Positions 47,314 to 57,927 are shown, numbered from the stretch's first letter. The stretch: 64,000 nt of DNA from Pseudomonas fluorescens (GCF_902497625.1 NZ_CABVGX010000022.1:31001-95000); one strand, 5' to 3'. The notes: generated by a model from the sequence alone, not told the origin. Made by a program: numbers and translations.

Positions 47314-48315
47314 ATGCAACATCTATCCGATATCAAATTCTCAGCCCTTGATTTAGTACCCGTGCGCGAAAATGGCAGCCCGGCCGAGTCCTTGCGCAAT
47401 TCGTTGGACTTGGCGCAGCGCGTAGAAAAGTTCGGCTACAACCGCTTCTGGGTGGCCGAGCACCACAACATGGACGGTATCGCCAGTTCGGCTACCTCAG
47501 TGTTGCTCGGTTACCTGGCTGGTGGCACCTCGACCATTCGCGTTGGCTCGGGCGGCGTGATGTTGCCTAACCATGCGCCGCTGGTGATTGCCGAGCAGTT
47601 CGGTACGCTCGAAAGTCTGTACCCGGGCCGGATCGACCTGGGCTTGGGCCGCGCGCCCGGTTCCGATCAGATGACGGCCCGCGCTCTGCGCCGTGAGCGT
47701 TCGGGCAGCGCTGACGATTTTCCGGAAGACGTTGCGGAGTTGATGCGTTACCTCGGCCCGCGAACCCCCGACCAGCGCGTCATCGCCATGCCGGGTACCA
47801 ATACGAACGTGCCGGTCTGGTTGCTGGGTTCAAGCCTGTTCAGTGCACAACTGGCCGGTCAGCGCGGTTTGCCCTACGCTTTCGCTTCCCATTTCGCACC
47901 GCGTTTCATGCATGAAGCCATTCGCGTCTATCGCAATCACTTCAAGCCTTCAGCGGTGTTGGACAAACCCTACGTCATGCTCGGTGTTCCGCTCGTGGCG
48001 GCCGACACCGATGAGCAGGCTGACTACCTGGCGACGTCGGTCTACCAGCGGATTCTTGCGCTCATGCGCGGGCAGAGCCTGGTCCAGCGCCCGCCGGTAA
48101 AAACCATGGACGGCTTGTGGTTGCCGCACGAGAAAGAAGCGGTGGGCGATTTCCTCGGCCTGGCGATGGTTGGCAGCCCGGAAAAAATCCGCGCGAAACT
48201 GGGCGTTCTTGTCGAGCAGACCCAAGCCGACGAGCTGATTTTTACCAGCGATCTATACGAGCACGCTGATCGGGTACGTTCGTATGAGTTGCTGGCGCAG
48301 GCGATGAAAGGCTAA
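47314..48315 (+). CDS. LLM-class flavin-dependent oxidoreductase (YhbW-like)
   Basis: 333 aa from ATG 47314 (GGAG upstream). It is a bacterial luciferase-like TIM barrel with the conserved [30 protein letters not shown] and DLGLGRAPG segments. It probably uses FMNH2; the substrate is unknown. It is followed by a terminator. Confidence 0.92.
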   Translation: MQHLSDIKFSALDLVPVRENGSPAESLRNSLDLAQRVEKFGYNRFWVAEHHNMDGIASSATSVLLGYLAGGTSTIRVGSGGVMLPNHAPLVIAEQFGTLESLYPGRIDLGLGRAPGSDQMTARALRRERSGSADDFPEDVAELMRYLGPRTPDQRVIAMPGTNTNVPVWLLGSSLFSAQLAGQRGLPYAFASHFAPRFMHEAIRVYRNHFKPSAVLDKPYVMLGVPLVAADTDEQADYLATSVYQRILALMRGQSLVQRPPVKTMDGLWLPHEKEAVGDFLGLAMVGSPEKIRAKLGVLVEQTQADELIFTSDLYEHADRVRSYELLAQAMKG

Positions 48316-48326
48316 TTTGCGGGCAT

Positions 48327-48357
48327 AAAAAAGCCGGCGTCCTGCGTCGGCCTTTTT
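48327..48357 (+). terminator. Terminator after the LLM oxidoreductase gene
   Basis: Stem GCCGGCG/CGTCGGC (one G-U) with loop TCCTG, then CTTTTT. An A-run on the other side lets it also serve the converging DUF1161 gene. Confidence 0.85.
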
Positions 48358-48376
48358 AATCCACCTGGCCGTCAGC

Positions 48377-48598
48377 CTAGCGTTTGTAGACGATTTCCTT
48401 GGTCCCGCCTTCGCAGCTGCCAACCACTTGTGCACCGGCAGCAGCGCCTTTATCCACGATTTCAAGTGAGTAGCCTGAAACGCCCTTGGCATCGAGTTTA
48501 GCGGCAATCTCGGCTTTCAATTCTTCACACGGCTTGCCGTCAGCCAACGCTGTACCGGCAAGGCTCAACAAACCTATCGCCAAAACAAAATTCTTCAT
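48377..48598 (-). CDS. DUF1161 periplasmic protein (second copy)
   Basis: 73 aa from ATG 48598. Signal peptide about 19 residues (GTALADG), then KPCEELKAEI and VVGSCEGGTKEIVYKR, the same two-Cys pattern as the protein at 46255-46494. The mature part is shorter than the first copy. Confidence 0.88.
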   Translation of the reverse strand: MKNFVLAIGLLSLAGTALADGKPCEELKAEIAAKLDAKGVSGYSLEIVDKGAAAGAQVVGSCEGGTKEIVYKR

Positions 48599-48720
48599 CG
48601 GTTGCATTCCCTGGTCGGATCATTAGGGACATCCGGCGATCCGCCGGATGTATTCATGTAGCGCTTTGCCATTCCCTATGGCATTCGGCCAGCGCGCAAG
48701 TTCAGAAGACTAGCTCAAAC

Positions 48721-48936
48721 TCAGCTGCTGGCAATACGGAATCCCACCTTGAGCGTCACCTGGAAGTGGGCAGCCTTGCCGTTTTCGATGTGCCCACGGG
48801 TTTCGGTGACCTCGAACCATTCCAGATTCTTGATGGTCTTGTTGGCTTCCGCCAGCGCGTTGTTGATTGCTTCTTCGATGCTGTTCACGGACGAGCCGAC
48901 AAGTTCGACTTTCTTGTAGGTGTGGTGATCGGTCAT
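48721..48936 (-). CDS. Dodecin, flavin-storage protein
   Basis: 71 aa, full family length. Conserved [22 protein letters not shown] and the flavin-stacking Trp in [13 protein letters not shown]. It forms a hollow dodecamer that holds flavins or CoA. Confidence 0.93.
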   Translation of the reverse strand: MTDHHTYKKVELVGSSVNSIEEAINNALAEANKTIKNLEWFEVTETRGHIENGKAAHFQVTLKVGFRIASS

Positions 48937-49091
48937 AGCGTTCTCCTCGGGTTTGAATACAGCCTAGCAGTGATTTTTCCTATTTCTTCTGTGGGTTATT
49001 CCGATATGAAAGTTCAGATTTACTGCACTTTCTCGAACCACCGCAGTCCCAACCAACACACGCCACTCATCACCAATGCAGGAGAGCCACC

Positions 49092-49418
49092 ATGGCCAAC
49101 ACTTCTTTACGTAAAGCCTCATTGCAAAGCATGGAAGCCGAGATCGAGAGTTTGCTGAAGTCTTTGGAAAACCTGAAGGACGACGCTTCCGACGAGTCGC
49201 GTAAAACCCTTAAAGTTTTGAAAACCAACGCTGAGAATGCGCTGAAGCACTCGCGCCACCTGCTCAGCGATGCGTACGAAGAAGTCAAAGTCAAAACCCG
49301 CGAAACCGGGATTGCGACGCGGGACTACGCTCAGGAGCATCCTTGGACTACAGCCGGCGTCGCAGTTGGCGCGGTCGGTTTGCTGGCGGCTTATTTGCTG
49401 TGCAAGCGCGGTAACTGA
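49092..49418 (+). CDS. DUF883 (ElaB/YqjD-like) membrane-anchored protein
   Basis: 108 aa: a long charged amphipathic helix (about 10-75), the family motif DYAQEHPWTTAGVAVGAVGLLAAYLL, and a C-terminal helix ending LLCKRGN. Homologues bind ribosomes at the inner membrane in stationary phase. It ends 2 bases from the convergent trpI. Confidence 0.9.
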   Translation: MANTSLRKASLQSMEAEIESLLKSLENLKDDASDESRKTLKVLKTNAENALKHSRHLLSDAYEEVKVKTRETGIATRDYAQEHPWTTAGVAVGAVGLLAAYLLCKRGN

Positions 49419-49420
49419 TC

Positions 49421-50308
49421 TTATTGGCGCAGCTCATTTTTCAACCATTGCGCCAATTGCCTGGCGCGCCCGTCTGCGGCGCGCTTGGGTAGCCACAACG
49501 CCAGTTGCGCCGGGGTTTCACTGAAGCCCCAAGGCGCAACCAGGCGACCGGCTTTCAAGTCCTCAGCCACTAACGGTTCAGGCGCTATCGCTACACCAAG
49601 CCCCGCCACCGCTGCTTCCAGCAGATAATACAAATGCTCAAAACTCTGGCCGTACTTCAGTGCATTGGCGTCGAGGTTGCTTTGCCGTGCCCAACTTGGC
49701 CACGCCTGTGGGCGCGAGGTGGTGTGCAACAACGGCTCTTCCAGCAGCGCACTGGGTGGCGCTTCTTTCAGCGACTCATAAGCGGAACAACGCGGGCTCA
49801 TGACCGGGCCAATGCGCTCGCTGGTCAGTTCGTAGACTTGCATATCCGCTGGCCAGGGCGGTTCGGCAAATACCAATAGCGCGTCCAATCCTGGGCGGCG
49901 CGGGTCGAGATCGCCTTCGCCGGCGGACAGGTGCAGGCGCAGGTCCGGCAACTCTGCATTCAGTTGACCCAGCCGTGGAATGAACCAGCGGGCCAACAGA
50001 CTTCCCGAGCAACCGAGGACGAACGGTGCATCAGCAGTGCTTTGCGTGAGTTCGGCACACACGGTGCGCAGTCGCTCGAACGCTTCAGTGCTGGCGTCTC
50101 GTAAGCGAGCGCCTGCATCTGTGAGTTTAATGCCACGTCCATCCTTTACGAACAGGCTTACACCGAGGTGCTCCTCAAGCACTTTCACTTGTCGGCTAAC
50201 CGCGCCGTGAGTGACGTGCAGCTGTTCGGCAGCCTGACTGACGCTGTTCAAGCGAGCGGCAGCCTCGAAGGCGCGAAGAGCGTTCAGCGGAGGAAGGTCG
50301 TGGCTCAT
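49421..50308 (-). CDS. trpI: TrpI, LysR-type activator of trpBA
   Basis: 295 aa with the N-terminal LysR helix-turn-helix ([30 protein letters not shown]) and an effector domain. It is divergent from trpB across 111 bases. Known in Pseudomonas: TrpI activates trpBA in response to indoleglycerol phosphate. The gap contains TGTGAG and CTCACG motifs as candidate binding half-sites. Confidence 0.95.
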   Translation of the reverse strand: MSHDLPPLNALRAFEAAARLNSVSQAAEQLHVTHGAVSRQVKVLEEHLGVSLFVKDGRGIKLTDAGARLRDASTEAFERLRTVCAELTQSTADAPFVLGCSGSLLARWFIPRLGQLNAELPDLRLHLSAGEGDLDPRRPGLDALLVFAEPPWPADMQVYELTSERIGPVMSPRCSAYESLKEAPPSALLEEPLLHTTSRPQAWPSWARQSNLDANALKYGQSFEHLYYLLEAAVAGLGVAIAPEPLVAEDLKAGRLVAPWGFSETPAQLALWLPKRAADGRARQLAQWLKNELRQ

Positions 50309-50383
50309 GAGATATGTGAGTTTTCCTAACAGGTTGTGGCAATCTTATCGGTTTTCAGCTTAAGGCGTCAGCGGTAGAGTTGA

Positions 50384-51654
<1,271 letters not shown>

Positions 51655-51655
<1 letters not shown>

Positions 51656-52476
51656 TGAGCCGCCTGCAAACGCGTTTTGCCGAACTCCAAGAACAAAATC
51701 GCGCCGCCCTGGTGACATTCGTCACTGCTGGTGACCCAAGCTATGACACTTCTCTGGCAATCCTTAAAGGCTTGCCTGGCGCTGGCGCTGATGTGATCGA
51801 GTTGGGCATGCCCTTCACCGATCCGATGGCCGACGGCCCGGCGATCCAGTTGGCTAACATCCGCGCCTTGGCCGCCAAGCAAAACCTGGCGAAAACCCTG
51901 CAAATGGTTCGTGAGTTCCGCGAAGGCAACAGCGAAACGCCGCTGGTGCTGATGGGTTACTTCAATCCGATTCACATGTATGGCGTAGCGCGTTTCATTG
52001 CCGACGCCAAGCAGGCCGGCGTTGATGGCCTGATCGTTGTCGACCTGCCGCCTGAGCATAACGGCGAGTTGTGCGAGCCAGCACAAGCGGCCGGGATGGA
52101 CTTTATTCGCCTGACTACACCGACGACTGATGATGTGCGTCTGCCGACCGTATTGAATGGCAGCTCTGGTTTCGTCTATTACGTGTCGGTCGCCGGTGTA
52201 ACCGGTGCGGGCGCGGCGACGCTGGAGCACGTGGAAGAAGCCGTCGCGCGTTTGCGTCGCCATACCGATCTGCCGATCAGCATCGGTTTTGGCATTCGTA
52301 CGCCGGAGCAAGCCGCAGCGATCGCGCGTCTGGCAGATGGCGTCGTGGTGGGTTCGGCATTGATTGACCACATCGCAACAGCCGATACCCCGGAGCAGGC
52401 CATTGATGGGGTATTGAGTCATTGTGCGGCATTGGCCGAGGGTGTGCGCAACGCCAGGGTAAGTGCTGCGGCGTAA
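51655..52476 (+). CDS. trpA: Tryptophan synthase alpha chain
   Basis: 273 aa. Catalytic Glu49 ([10 protein letters not shown]) and Asp60 (MADGP) are present, as are GFGIRTPEQ and the phosphate loop. It releases indole from indoleglycerol phosphate to TrpB. It is coupled to trpB by a one-base overlap and followed by a terminator. Confidence 0.97.
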
Positions 52477-52490
52477 TTGCGAGTCAAAGG

Positions 52491-52546
52491 AGATCGTCTG
52501 GACTCCGCCCCGGTCTGCGGCAGTGTCTAGACGATCTTTTGTTTTT
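52491..52546 (+). terminator. Terminator after trpBA
   Basis: Stem AGATCGTCT/AGACGATCT with a long loop, followed by TTTGTTTTT, 15 bases after the trpA stop. It abuts the convergent gene. Confidence 0.85.
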
Positions 52547-54507
52547 CAGGGCAGTTCCAGCCCGCCCGCAGCCTTGTGCAATTTGCGCAAATGCTCGCCA
52601 ACCTGTTTCAGGTTGGCTTCGTTGGCGGCCATTTCCGCTGCACGGCTTGGCTCAAGCAAAGCCCTTACTTCTTTGTCGAGATCGCCGGTCAGCGCCTGAA
52701 GCTGTTTCTGACGCAGACTGCTTTCCGATTCCAGCCGCTGCCATTCGCTCGGTTGCGGTAATCCATAGCCGCCTGTGCCCAGCAACTCAGCAGGGCGGCT
52801 GAGGAAACCACTGTTGGCGAGGATTTGTTGCAAGGTCGCGTTGGCCTTGTCCATACCGCCGTTCTTCAGCTCCCGGGCGCCGAGGTAGCGTTGTTTCACC
52901 TCATCCTGCGCCAACACCATTTGCTGGCGAAAACTGGCTTGTTCAAGCAGCAACAACGCTGCGCTGGTGCGCAAGTCGGCCTGATCGATCCACGGCCGGC
53001 GCTCTTCGGCCTTGAGGGATAACCAGTCTTCAACCTTGTCCTGCTTGATCGGCAGATGCTTTTTCAGCACCTCGAACATCGCTTGATAACGATCCCGGAA
53101 TGAGTCGAAGCGATACCCCAGGCGGAGCGCCTCGCGAGGATCGTCAAGAACGCTGGTGTCGGCCAGCCCACGGCCTTTGAGCACTTCCAGCAAGCCATTG
53201 GGCATGATGCTATCGAGGCCCACCAATTGCGCATTGTTGGAACCGCTGCGCAGCAATTTCAGGCCTTCAACCGCGCAGTTATTGGACAGGAAGAAATAAT
53301 TGCCATCGTAACTCCAGTGCATCTCGGCTGCATGTTCCACCACGTCTTCTACTTCGCGGCGCGATAAGTTCAGAGGGATCGACGCCAGGCTGCGCAGTTC
53401 TGTCTTGGTGTACTCATCAATGACCTGGGCCAGTGGCAAGACGAACAGGCGCGAAGGGTATTTGCCCACCAGTCCGTCCCAACTCGACAGCTGCACATCG
53501 CCCACGAAAGCGCGATAAGACAGCACCAGGTGCTGATCCAGATCCAGCCGACAGTCCGGACCGCGTGGCCGACCTGGGGCGCAGATCACCAGACGCAACA
53601 TGCTGTGGCCCCACCGGCTGACCCAATTCTGGTTGGCCTCGGCGAGCAGGTAATCGACGGCATAGACGCGCTCAGGATCGACCTGCCCCAATGGTTGCTT
53701 GGCGAAATCGTTGCCGGCATTAAGAAAGGCGAAGGATTTACCGCAGGTGACTTCGTTGGCAGGTGCCCAGCCGAAATGGTCTTTGTAGTAGCGGTACAGC
53801 GCTGGACGGCGGCAGGCATAGCTCGGGTCGAGCAGGAAATACTCCATGTTGACGGCAACAAATTCTTTGGGACTGCTGGTCTCGTAAATGTCGGGGCTGC
53901 GAGCGACCTGGCGGTTGTGCTGTTCGCGTTCACCGCGACGGCCGACGTATTGCGGCCAGCCAGCCAGGTCGAGCAGGCGCGGATCGTCGCTGAGGGTAAA
54001 GCGTCGATCAGGCTGCCCCCGACACTGGTCAGGAATGCCGATCAAGCCAGAACTGTTGCTGCGTTGCGTGCATCGCAGGATCAACGTCCGTTCAGCGTCC
54101 GGCCACAACCGCGAGCGGTCATAAATGTGAGTGAGCTCGTGGAGGACCGTAGCAAGCATTTCCCGGCGCACGGTGCCATGAGGTCGGTAGGTTTTCTGAG
54201 TGGCAGCGCTGCCATCCGTGAGGCTGTCGAGAAGATTCCGGTTCAGATCGAGCTCGGAGACCAACGATGCCTGACCGTAGGCATTGCTGGGCATCTTGTC
54301 GGTCCAACCGACATTGATGCGTCGGTCGAGTTTCTCGATGAAGCGCGGTGGCAACGCCTGCATGGCTTCATCAAGCAGTGTCTGGCTCGCCTGCTGCTGC
54401 GCAGGGGTCAAGCCTTCGGTCTTGAGCTTGAGTTGCAGGCCAGCCTGGGCCGTGTTGCCAAGCAGCAACACAACCCCGGCCAGCAGCCAGGCTAACGATG
54501 GTTTCAC
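52546..54507 (-). CDS. Large exported protein: HExxH metallo-domain plus DUF4105/Lnb-like domain
   Basis: 653 aa with a signal peptide (1-22). The N-terminal part holds HELTH (123-127) in a helix (TVLHELTHIYDR). A second segment, EFVAVNMEYFLLDP, could give the third zinc ligand as in gluzincins. The middle part matches the DUF4105 family (now linked to Lnb lipoprotein N-acyltransferase) through WGHSMLRLVIC and NNCAVEGLKLL, whose His and Cys are candidate catalytic residues. The C-terminal 150 residues are helical. Its start overlaps the stop of the preceding DUF2388 gene by 4 bases. Function is unknown; enzyme activity is inferred. Confidence 0.8.
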   Translation of the reverse strand: MKPSLAWLLAGVVLLLGNTAQAGLQLKLKTEGLTPAQQQASQTLLDEAMQALPPRFIEKLDRRINVGWTDKMPSNAYGQASLVSELDLNRNLLDSLTDGSAATQKTYRPHGTVRREMLATVLHELTHIYDRSRLWPDAERTLILRCTQRSNSSGLIGIPDQCRGQPDRRFTLSDDPRLLDLAGWPQYVGRRGEREQHNRQVARSPDIYETSSPKEFVAVNMEYFLLDPSYACRRPALYRYYKDHFGWAPANEVTCGKSFAFLNAGNDFAKQPLGQVDPERVYAVDYLLAEANQNWVSRWGHSMLRLVICAPGRPRGPDCRLDLDQHLVLSYRAFVGDVQLSSWDGLVGKYPSRLFVLPLAQVIDEYTKTELRSLASIPLNLSRREVEDVVEHAAEMHWSYDGNYFFLSNNCAVEGLKLLRSGSNNAQLVGLDSIMPNGLLEVLKGRGLADTSVLDDPREALRLGYRFDSFRDRYQAMFEVLKKHLPIKQDKVEDWLSLKAEERRPWIDQADLRTSAALLLLEQASFRQQMVLAQDEVKQRYLGARELKNGGMDKANATLQQILANSGFLSRPAELLGTGGYGLPQPSEWQRLESESSLRQKQLQALTGDLDKEVRALLEPSRAAEMAANEANLKQVGEHLRKLHKAAGGLELP

Positions 54508-54824
54508 AGTGCGAGGATGGCTTCGGCGAGCACCTGATCACTGGCGTCACGCGCTTCCGGTACCCGGGTGCGCAAAGTGTTGAAGGCCGCTTCCAGGTGA
54601 GCGCCACGAATGTCGCCCTCACTCGCGACAAAACTGGCCGCATCATCATGGGCTTCGCGGATGATTTTCGAGTCGCGGATGGAAGTCGTTGTATCAGAAG
54701 TGAAATCGATGGTGCGGCGGGTGGCATTGACCAGAATATTACTGGTGGCAACCAAGGTCTGCGCCTGGGCCATATCGGCGATGAACAGCAAGCCAAGAAC
54801 GGCAGCAATCAAAGGGCTACGCAT
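54504..54824 (-). CDS. DUF2388 secreted protein (copy nearest the DUF4105 gene)
   Basis: 106 aa from ATG 54824 (GCGGAG upstream). Signal peptide about 21 residues (MAQAQT). The mature part has the family core HDDAASFVASEGDIRGAHLEAA and the ending LAEAILAL. One of three paralogues in a row. Its 3' end overlaps the metallo/DUF4105 gene by 4 bases, so the two are translationally coupled. Confidence 0.85.
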   Translation of the reverse strand: MRSPLIAAVLGLLFIADMAQAQTLVATSNILVNATRRTIDFTSDTTTSIRDSKIIREAHDDAASFVASEGDIRGAHLEAAFNTLRTRVPEARDASDQVLAEAILAL

Positions 54825-54851
54825 GGAACGACTCCGCAAAAATTAGGATAC

Positions 54852-55166
54852 CTATTGGACGAGAATTGCCTGCGCCAGTTCAAGGTCGCTGGCATGAAGT
54901 TTTGGCTCGGTTGTGCGCAGGTAATCAAGCGCGGATTCAAGCCGCGCTCCACGCAGTTTGCCGTTGCTGGCGATGAACGCCGCCGCGTCATCCTGCGCGT
55001 CAATCAACAGCTTACGATCGAACGGAGCCGAGGTCACCATGCTGGAGGCGTACCCCGTGACCACAATGCCTTGAGTCGACAGATTGAACGCGTCATACGC
55101 GTGAGCCGATACCGCCCAGCAGGTGGTCAGAATCGGTATGAACAGGAGCTTTTGGAAAAAACGCAT
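54852..55166 (-). CDS. DUF2388 secreted protein (middle copy, diverged)
   Basis: 104 aa from ATG 55166 (weak GAG site). Signal peptide ends SAHAYD. It has the core AQDDAAAFIASNGKLRGARLESAL and the ending LAQAILVQ. The N-terminal mature part differs from its two neighbours (NLSTQGIVVTGYASSMVTSAPFD). Confidence 0.82.
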   Translation of the reverse strand: MRFFQKLLFIPILTTCWAVSAHAYDAFNLSTQGIVVTGYASSMVTSAPFDRKLLIDAQDDAAAFIASNGKLRGARLESALDYLRTTEPKLHASDLELAQAILVQ

Positions 55167-55269
55167 GGGACTCGATGACAGAAAATGAGCCCCAAGGCTA
55201 GCGCAACGCCCGATCCAGGGCCAGTTCCGAAACATCGGGACACGCTGGGCATGCCCCGTCGGAACGTGT

Positions 55270-55587
55270 TTACAAGGTGAGGATGGCTTGGGCCAGTTGC
55301 GAGTCCGTTGCGTTCAATTGCGGAGCCTGGACACGGATGTGATCCAGAGCACTTTCCAGCTTCACGCCGCGAATGACGCCTTCGCTTGCGACAAAACTTG
55401 CGGCATCGTCGCGTGCTGCACGGACAATTTTGTCATCGCGGAACGAAGAAGTTATGTCTGAAGTGGCGTCTGAGGTGGCCTTCAGTGCGCCTACTATCGA
55501 GTCAGTAGTAACAATGAAGCTGGTAGCGCTGGAATTGGCAGCCACGGCAAGCAGGGCTGCAGCGCTGAGCAGGCGAAGACGGGACAT
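55270..55587 (-). CDS. DUF2388 secreted protein (first gene of the operon)
   Basis: 105 aa, ATG 55587 with AGGAG 8 bases upstream. Signal peptide ends SSATSF. Core RDDAASFVASEGVIRGVKLESAL, ending LAQAILTL. It is the promoter-proximal member of the leftward cluster of four. DUF2388 proteins occur mainly in Pseudomonas and have no known function. Confidence 0.87.
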   Translation of the reverse strand: MSRLRLLSAAALLAVAANSSATSFIVTTDSIVGALKATSDATSDITSSFRDDKIVRAARDDAASFVASEGVIRGVKLESALDHIRVQAPQLNATDSQLAQAILTL

Positions 55588-55898
55588 GGTGTAACTCCTA
55601 TGATTGATCTGATTAGAAGTGAGGCTTTGGATCAGACGTCGGTTACACGTCGCTTGTTACTTCTGCGTGCATTTTAGGCCTGCGCATCTGGATTCGCCCA
55701 GTCAGTAATTAATTGATGCATCGGCCCCAATGGCGCGATGTTAACTGTACTGGTCTATATTTAAATAATTTCAACTGTGCCGTTAGGAGATTTCATCGCC
55801 CACAAACGACAAAGCCCGTCGCGGTTACCTGCGACGGGCTTTGTTTTTTAGATTAGTGCTGGCGGTGGACCCGATAGGTCAGAGCCAGCGACGCTGAT
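55588..55898. other. Intergenic region with promoter, motifs and a hairpin
   Basis: 311 bases between the DUF2388 operon and the DUF1127 gene. It holds the presumed DUF2388 promoter, an AT-rich stretch (55741-55771) with AACTGTACTGGTC, and a strong rightward terminator-like hairpin at 55811-55849. No credible protein gene. Confidence 0.6.
55811..55849 (+). terminator. Strong hairpin with T-run, 3' of DUF1127 gene
   Basis: AAAGCCCGTCGC/GCGACGGGCTTT arms with loop GGTTACCT, followed on the plus strand by TGTTTTTTA. The T-run is on the plus strand, although the only known gene running into it (DUF1127) is on the minus strand. Confidence 0.8.
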
Positions 55899-56114
55899 TC
55901 AGCGCCAGAACGGCTTGCTCAACTCTTCGTAGCGTTGTGCTTCGCTGATACCGGCGTCAGCCAGCAGGCGAGAGTCCAGGCGAGCCAGTTGATGGCGGCT
56001 GGCGATGCGACGCTGCCAAAGCATCAGGTTGGCGATTACGCGCAAAGGCATGGAAGCCTGGGTTTTTTCTGCAGTGTTTTCGAAGAACAGGTCGGAACTG
56101 AGTGTACGTTCCAT
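55899..56114 (-). CDS. DUF1127 small protein
   Basis: 71 aa from ATG 56114 (GGAAGG 9 bases upstream); the frame continues to 56168 without a better site. It ends with the DUF1127/YjiS motif: WQRRIASRHQLARLDSRLLADAGISEAQRYEELSKPFW. Arg-rich YjiS-like proteins take part in RNA or phosphate/carbon metabolism in some proteobacteria. Repeated ACTGTAC motifs flank the gene. Confidence 0.88.
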   Translation of the reverse strand: MERTLSSDLFFENTAEKTQASMPLRVIANLMLWQRRIASRHQLARLDSRLLADAGISEAQRYEELSKPFWR

Positions 56115-56433
56115 GATTGACATCCTTCCGCTTGTGGCGGGATTAGGTAGTGGTTTAACTGATGCCAATGATCCTCTGTTTAAGCAACCCTCACTAGATA
56201 CAGTTCACCTGTATTGTGAGAGTTCAGTTAGCTGTTAAAGGTGAGTGTACTGGTCGATATTGAGGCAACTGTACCTATGAGCACCAATTTGGTGCGTTTT
56301 AGTGCTTTAAAGTCGATTTCATAGGGAAAGGACGTAGGAAAAGACCGGTACAGCAGTACAGTTTTGTAACGGTCAGCGGCTGGCAATTGAGTGTCGTTCT
56401 AAATGTAATTACGTCAGCCGCTATCTGTACCCG
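56115..56433. other. Intergenic region rich in ACTGTAC-type motifs
   Basis: 319 bases upstream of the DUF1127 gene and at the 3' end of the CoA-transferase gene. It contains GATACAGTTCACCTGTAT (56197), TGTACTGGTCGATATT (56246), CAACTGTACC (56266) and GGTACAGCAGTACAG (56347). No gene seen. Confidence 0.55.
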
Positions 56434-57927
56434 TCATGACGCGAGCATGCTGCCCGTTTCTTCCAGATTCACGTGCCAGGCCAGGGCATTGCGCAGGACA
56501 TGCGGCGTATGCCCACCCAACGCACAGGCGGCTTTGAAGTAGTCATCCAGCGCCTGACGGTACTGCGGGTGCACGCAGTTATCGATGATCACCCGAGCCC
56601 GCTCCCTGGGCGCCAGTCCACGCAGGTCCGCAAGCCCTGTCTCGGTCACCAGAATGTCTACATCATGTTCGGTATGATCAACGTGACTCACCATCGGCAC
56701 CACGCTGGAAATGGCTCCGCCCTTGGCAATTGACTTGGTGACGAAAATCGCCAAGTGCGCATTGCGCGCAAAATCGCCCGAGCCGCCAATCCCGTTCATC
56801 ATTCGCGTGCCGCACACGTGAGTGGAGTTGACGTTACCGTACAGGTCGAATTCCAGCGCCGTGTTAATGCCGATGATGCCGAGCCGCCGTACCACTTCCG
56901 GGTGGTTGGAAATCTCCTGCGGGCGCAGAATCAGCTTGTCCTTGTAGCGCTCCAGATTGCCGAAGACATCGGCATTGCGACGGCTCGACAAGGTAATCGA
57001 GCTGCCCGAAGCGAAACTCAGCTTGCCGGCATCGATCAGGTCGAAGGTCGAGTCCTGCAGCACCTCGGAGTACATCGTCAGGTCTTCGAACGGGGAGTCG
57101 ATCAAGCCACACATGACCGAGTTGGCGATGGTGCCAATGCCGGCCTGCAGCGGGCCGAGCTTGTTGGTCATGCGTCCGGCAGCCACTTCCTGCTTGAAGA
57201 ACTCGATCAGGTGGTCGGCAATGGCCTGGGTCTCAACGTCCGGTGGAAACACGGTCGACGGCGAGTCAGGCTGATGGGTGATCACGATGGCGGCAATCTT
57301 TTCCGGCGGAATCGGTATCGCGGTGCTGCCAATACGATCATCAACCTTCACCAGCGGGATCGGCGTGCGTGTTGGACGGTAGGTGGGGATATAGATGTCG
57401 TGCAGGCCTTCGAGATTCGGGTTGTGCGCCATGTTGATCTCGACAATGACCTGCCTGGCGAAAATCGCAAAGCTGGCCGAGTTGCCCACCGATGTCGTCG
57501 GCACGATATGGCCCTGCTCAGTGATTGCCACGGCTTCAATCACGGCGATGTCCGGAAGCTGGAGCTGCTGATTGCGTAGTTGCTCCACCGTTTCCGAAAG
57601 ATGCTGGTCAATAAACATCACCTCGCCGGCATTGATCGCCTTGCGCAGCGTGCTATCGACCTGAAACGGCATGCGTCGCGACAGCACGCCCGCTTCGGTG
57701 AGTTGCTTGTCGAGGTCGTTGCCCAGGCTGGCACCGGTCATCAGAGTAATTTTCAGCGGGGAGATTCTGGCGCGCTCGGCCAATGCCAGAGGCACGGCTT
57801 TGGCCTCACCGGCGCGAGTGAAACCACTCATGCCGACGGTCATGCCGTCTTCAATCAGCGCGGCCGCCTCAGCGGCACTCATCACTTTGTTCAACAACGA
57901 AGACAAGCGAATACGATCACGGTACAT
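56434..57927 (-). CDS. Acetyl-CoA hydrolase/succinyl-CoA:acetate CoA-transferase family
   Basis: 497 aa from ATG 57927; the frame reaches back to 58038 without conservation. It is a class I CoA-transferase of the Ach1/SCACT type. It has the catalytic-Glu segment NTALEFDLYGNVNSTHVCGTRMMNGIGGSGDF and the GXGXXAN-like GIGTIANSV. It probably moves CoA between succinate and acetate or propionate. Similar to PA5445. Confidence 0.9.
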   Translation of the reverse strand: MYRDRIRLSSLLNKVMSAAEAAALIEDGMTVGMSGFTRAGEAKAVPLALAERARISPLKITLMTGASLGNDLDKQLTEAGVLSRRMPFQVDSTLRKAINAGEVMFIDQHLSETVEQLRNQQLQLPDIAVIEAVAITEQGHIVPTTSVGNSASFAIFARQVIVEINMAHNPNLEGLHDIYIPTYRPTRTPIPLVKVDDRIGSTAIPIPPEKIAAIVITHQPDSPSTVFPPDVETQAIADHLIEFFKQEVAAGRMTNKLGPLQAGIGTIANSVMCGLIDSPFEDLTMYSEVLQDSTFDLIDAGKLSFASGSSITLSSRRNADVFGNLERYKDKLILRPQEISNHPEVVRRLGIIGINTALEFDLYGNVNSTHVCGTRMMNGIGGSGDFARNAHLAIFVTKSIAKGGAISSVVPMVSHVDHTEHDVDILVTETGLADLRGLAPRERARVIIDNCVHPQYRQALDDYFKAACALGGHTPHVLRNALAWHVNLEETGSMLAS

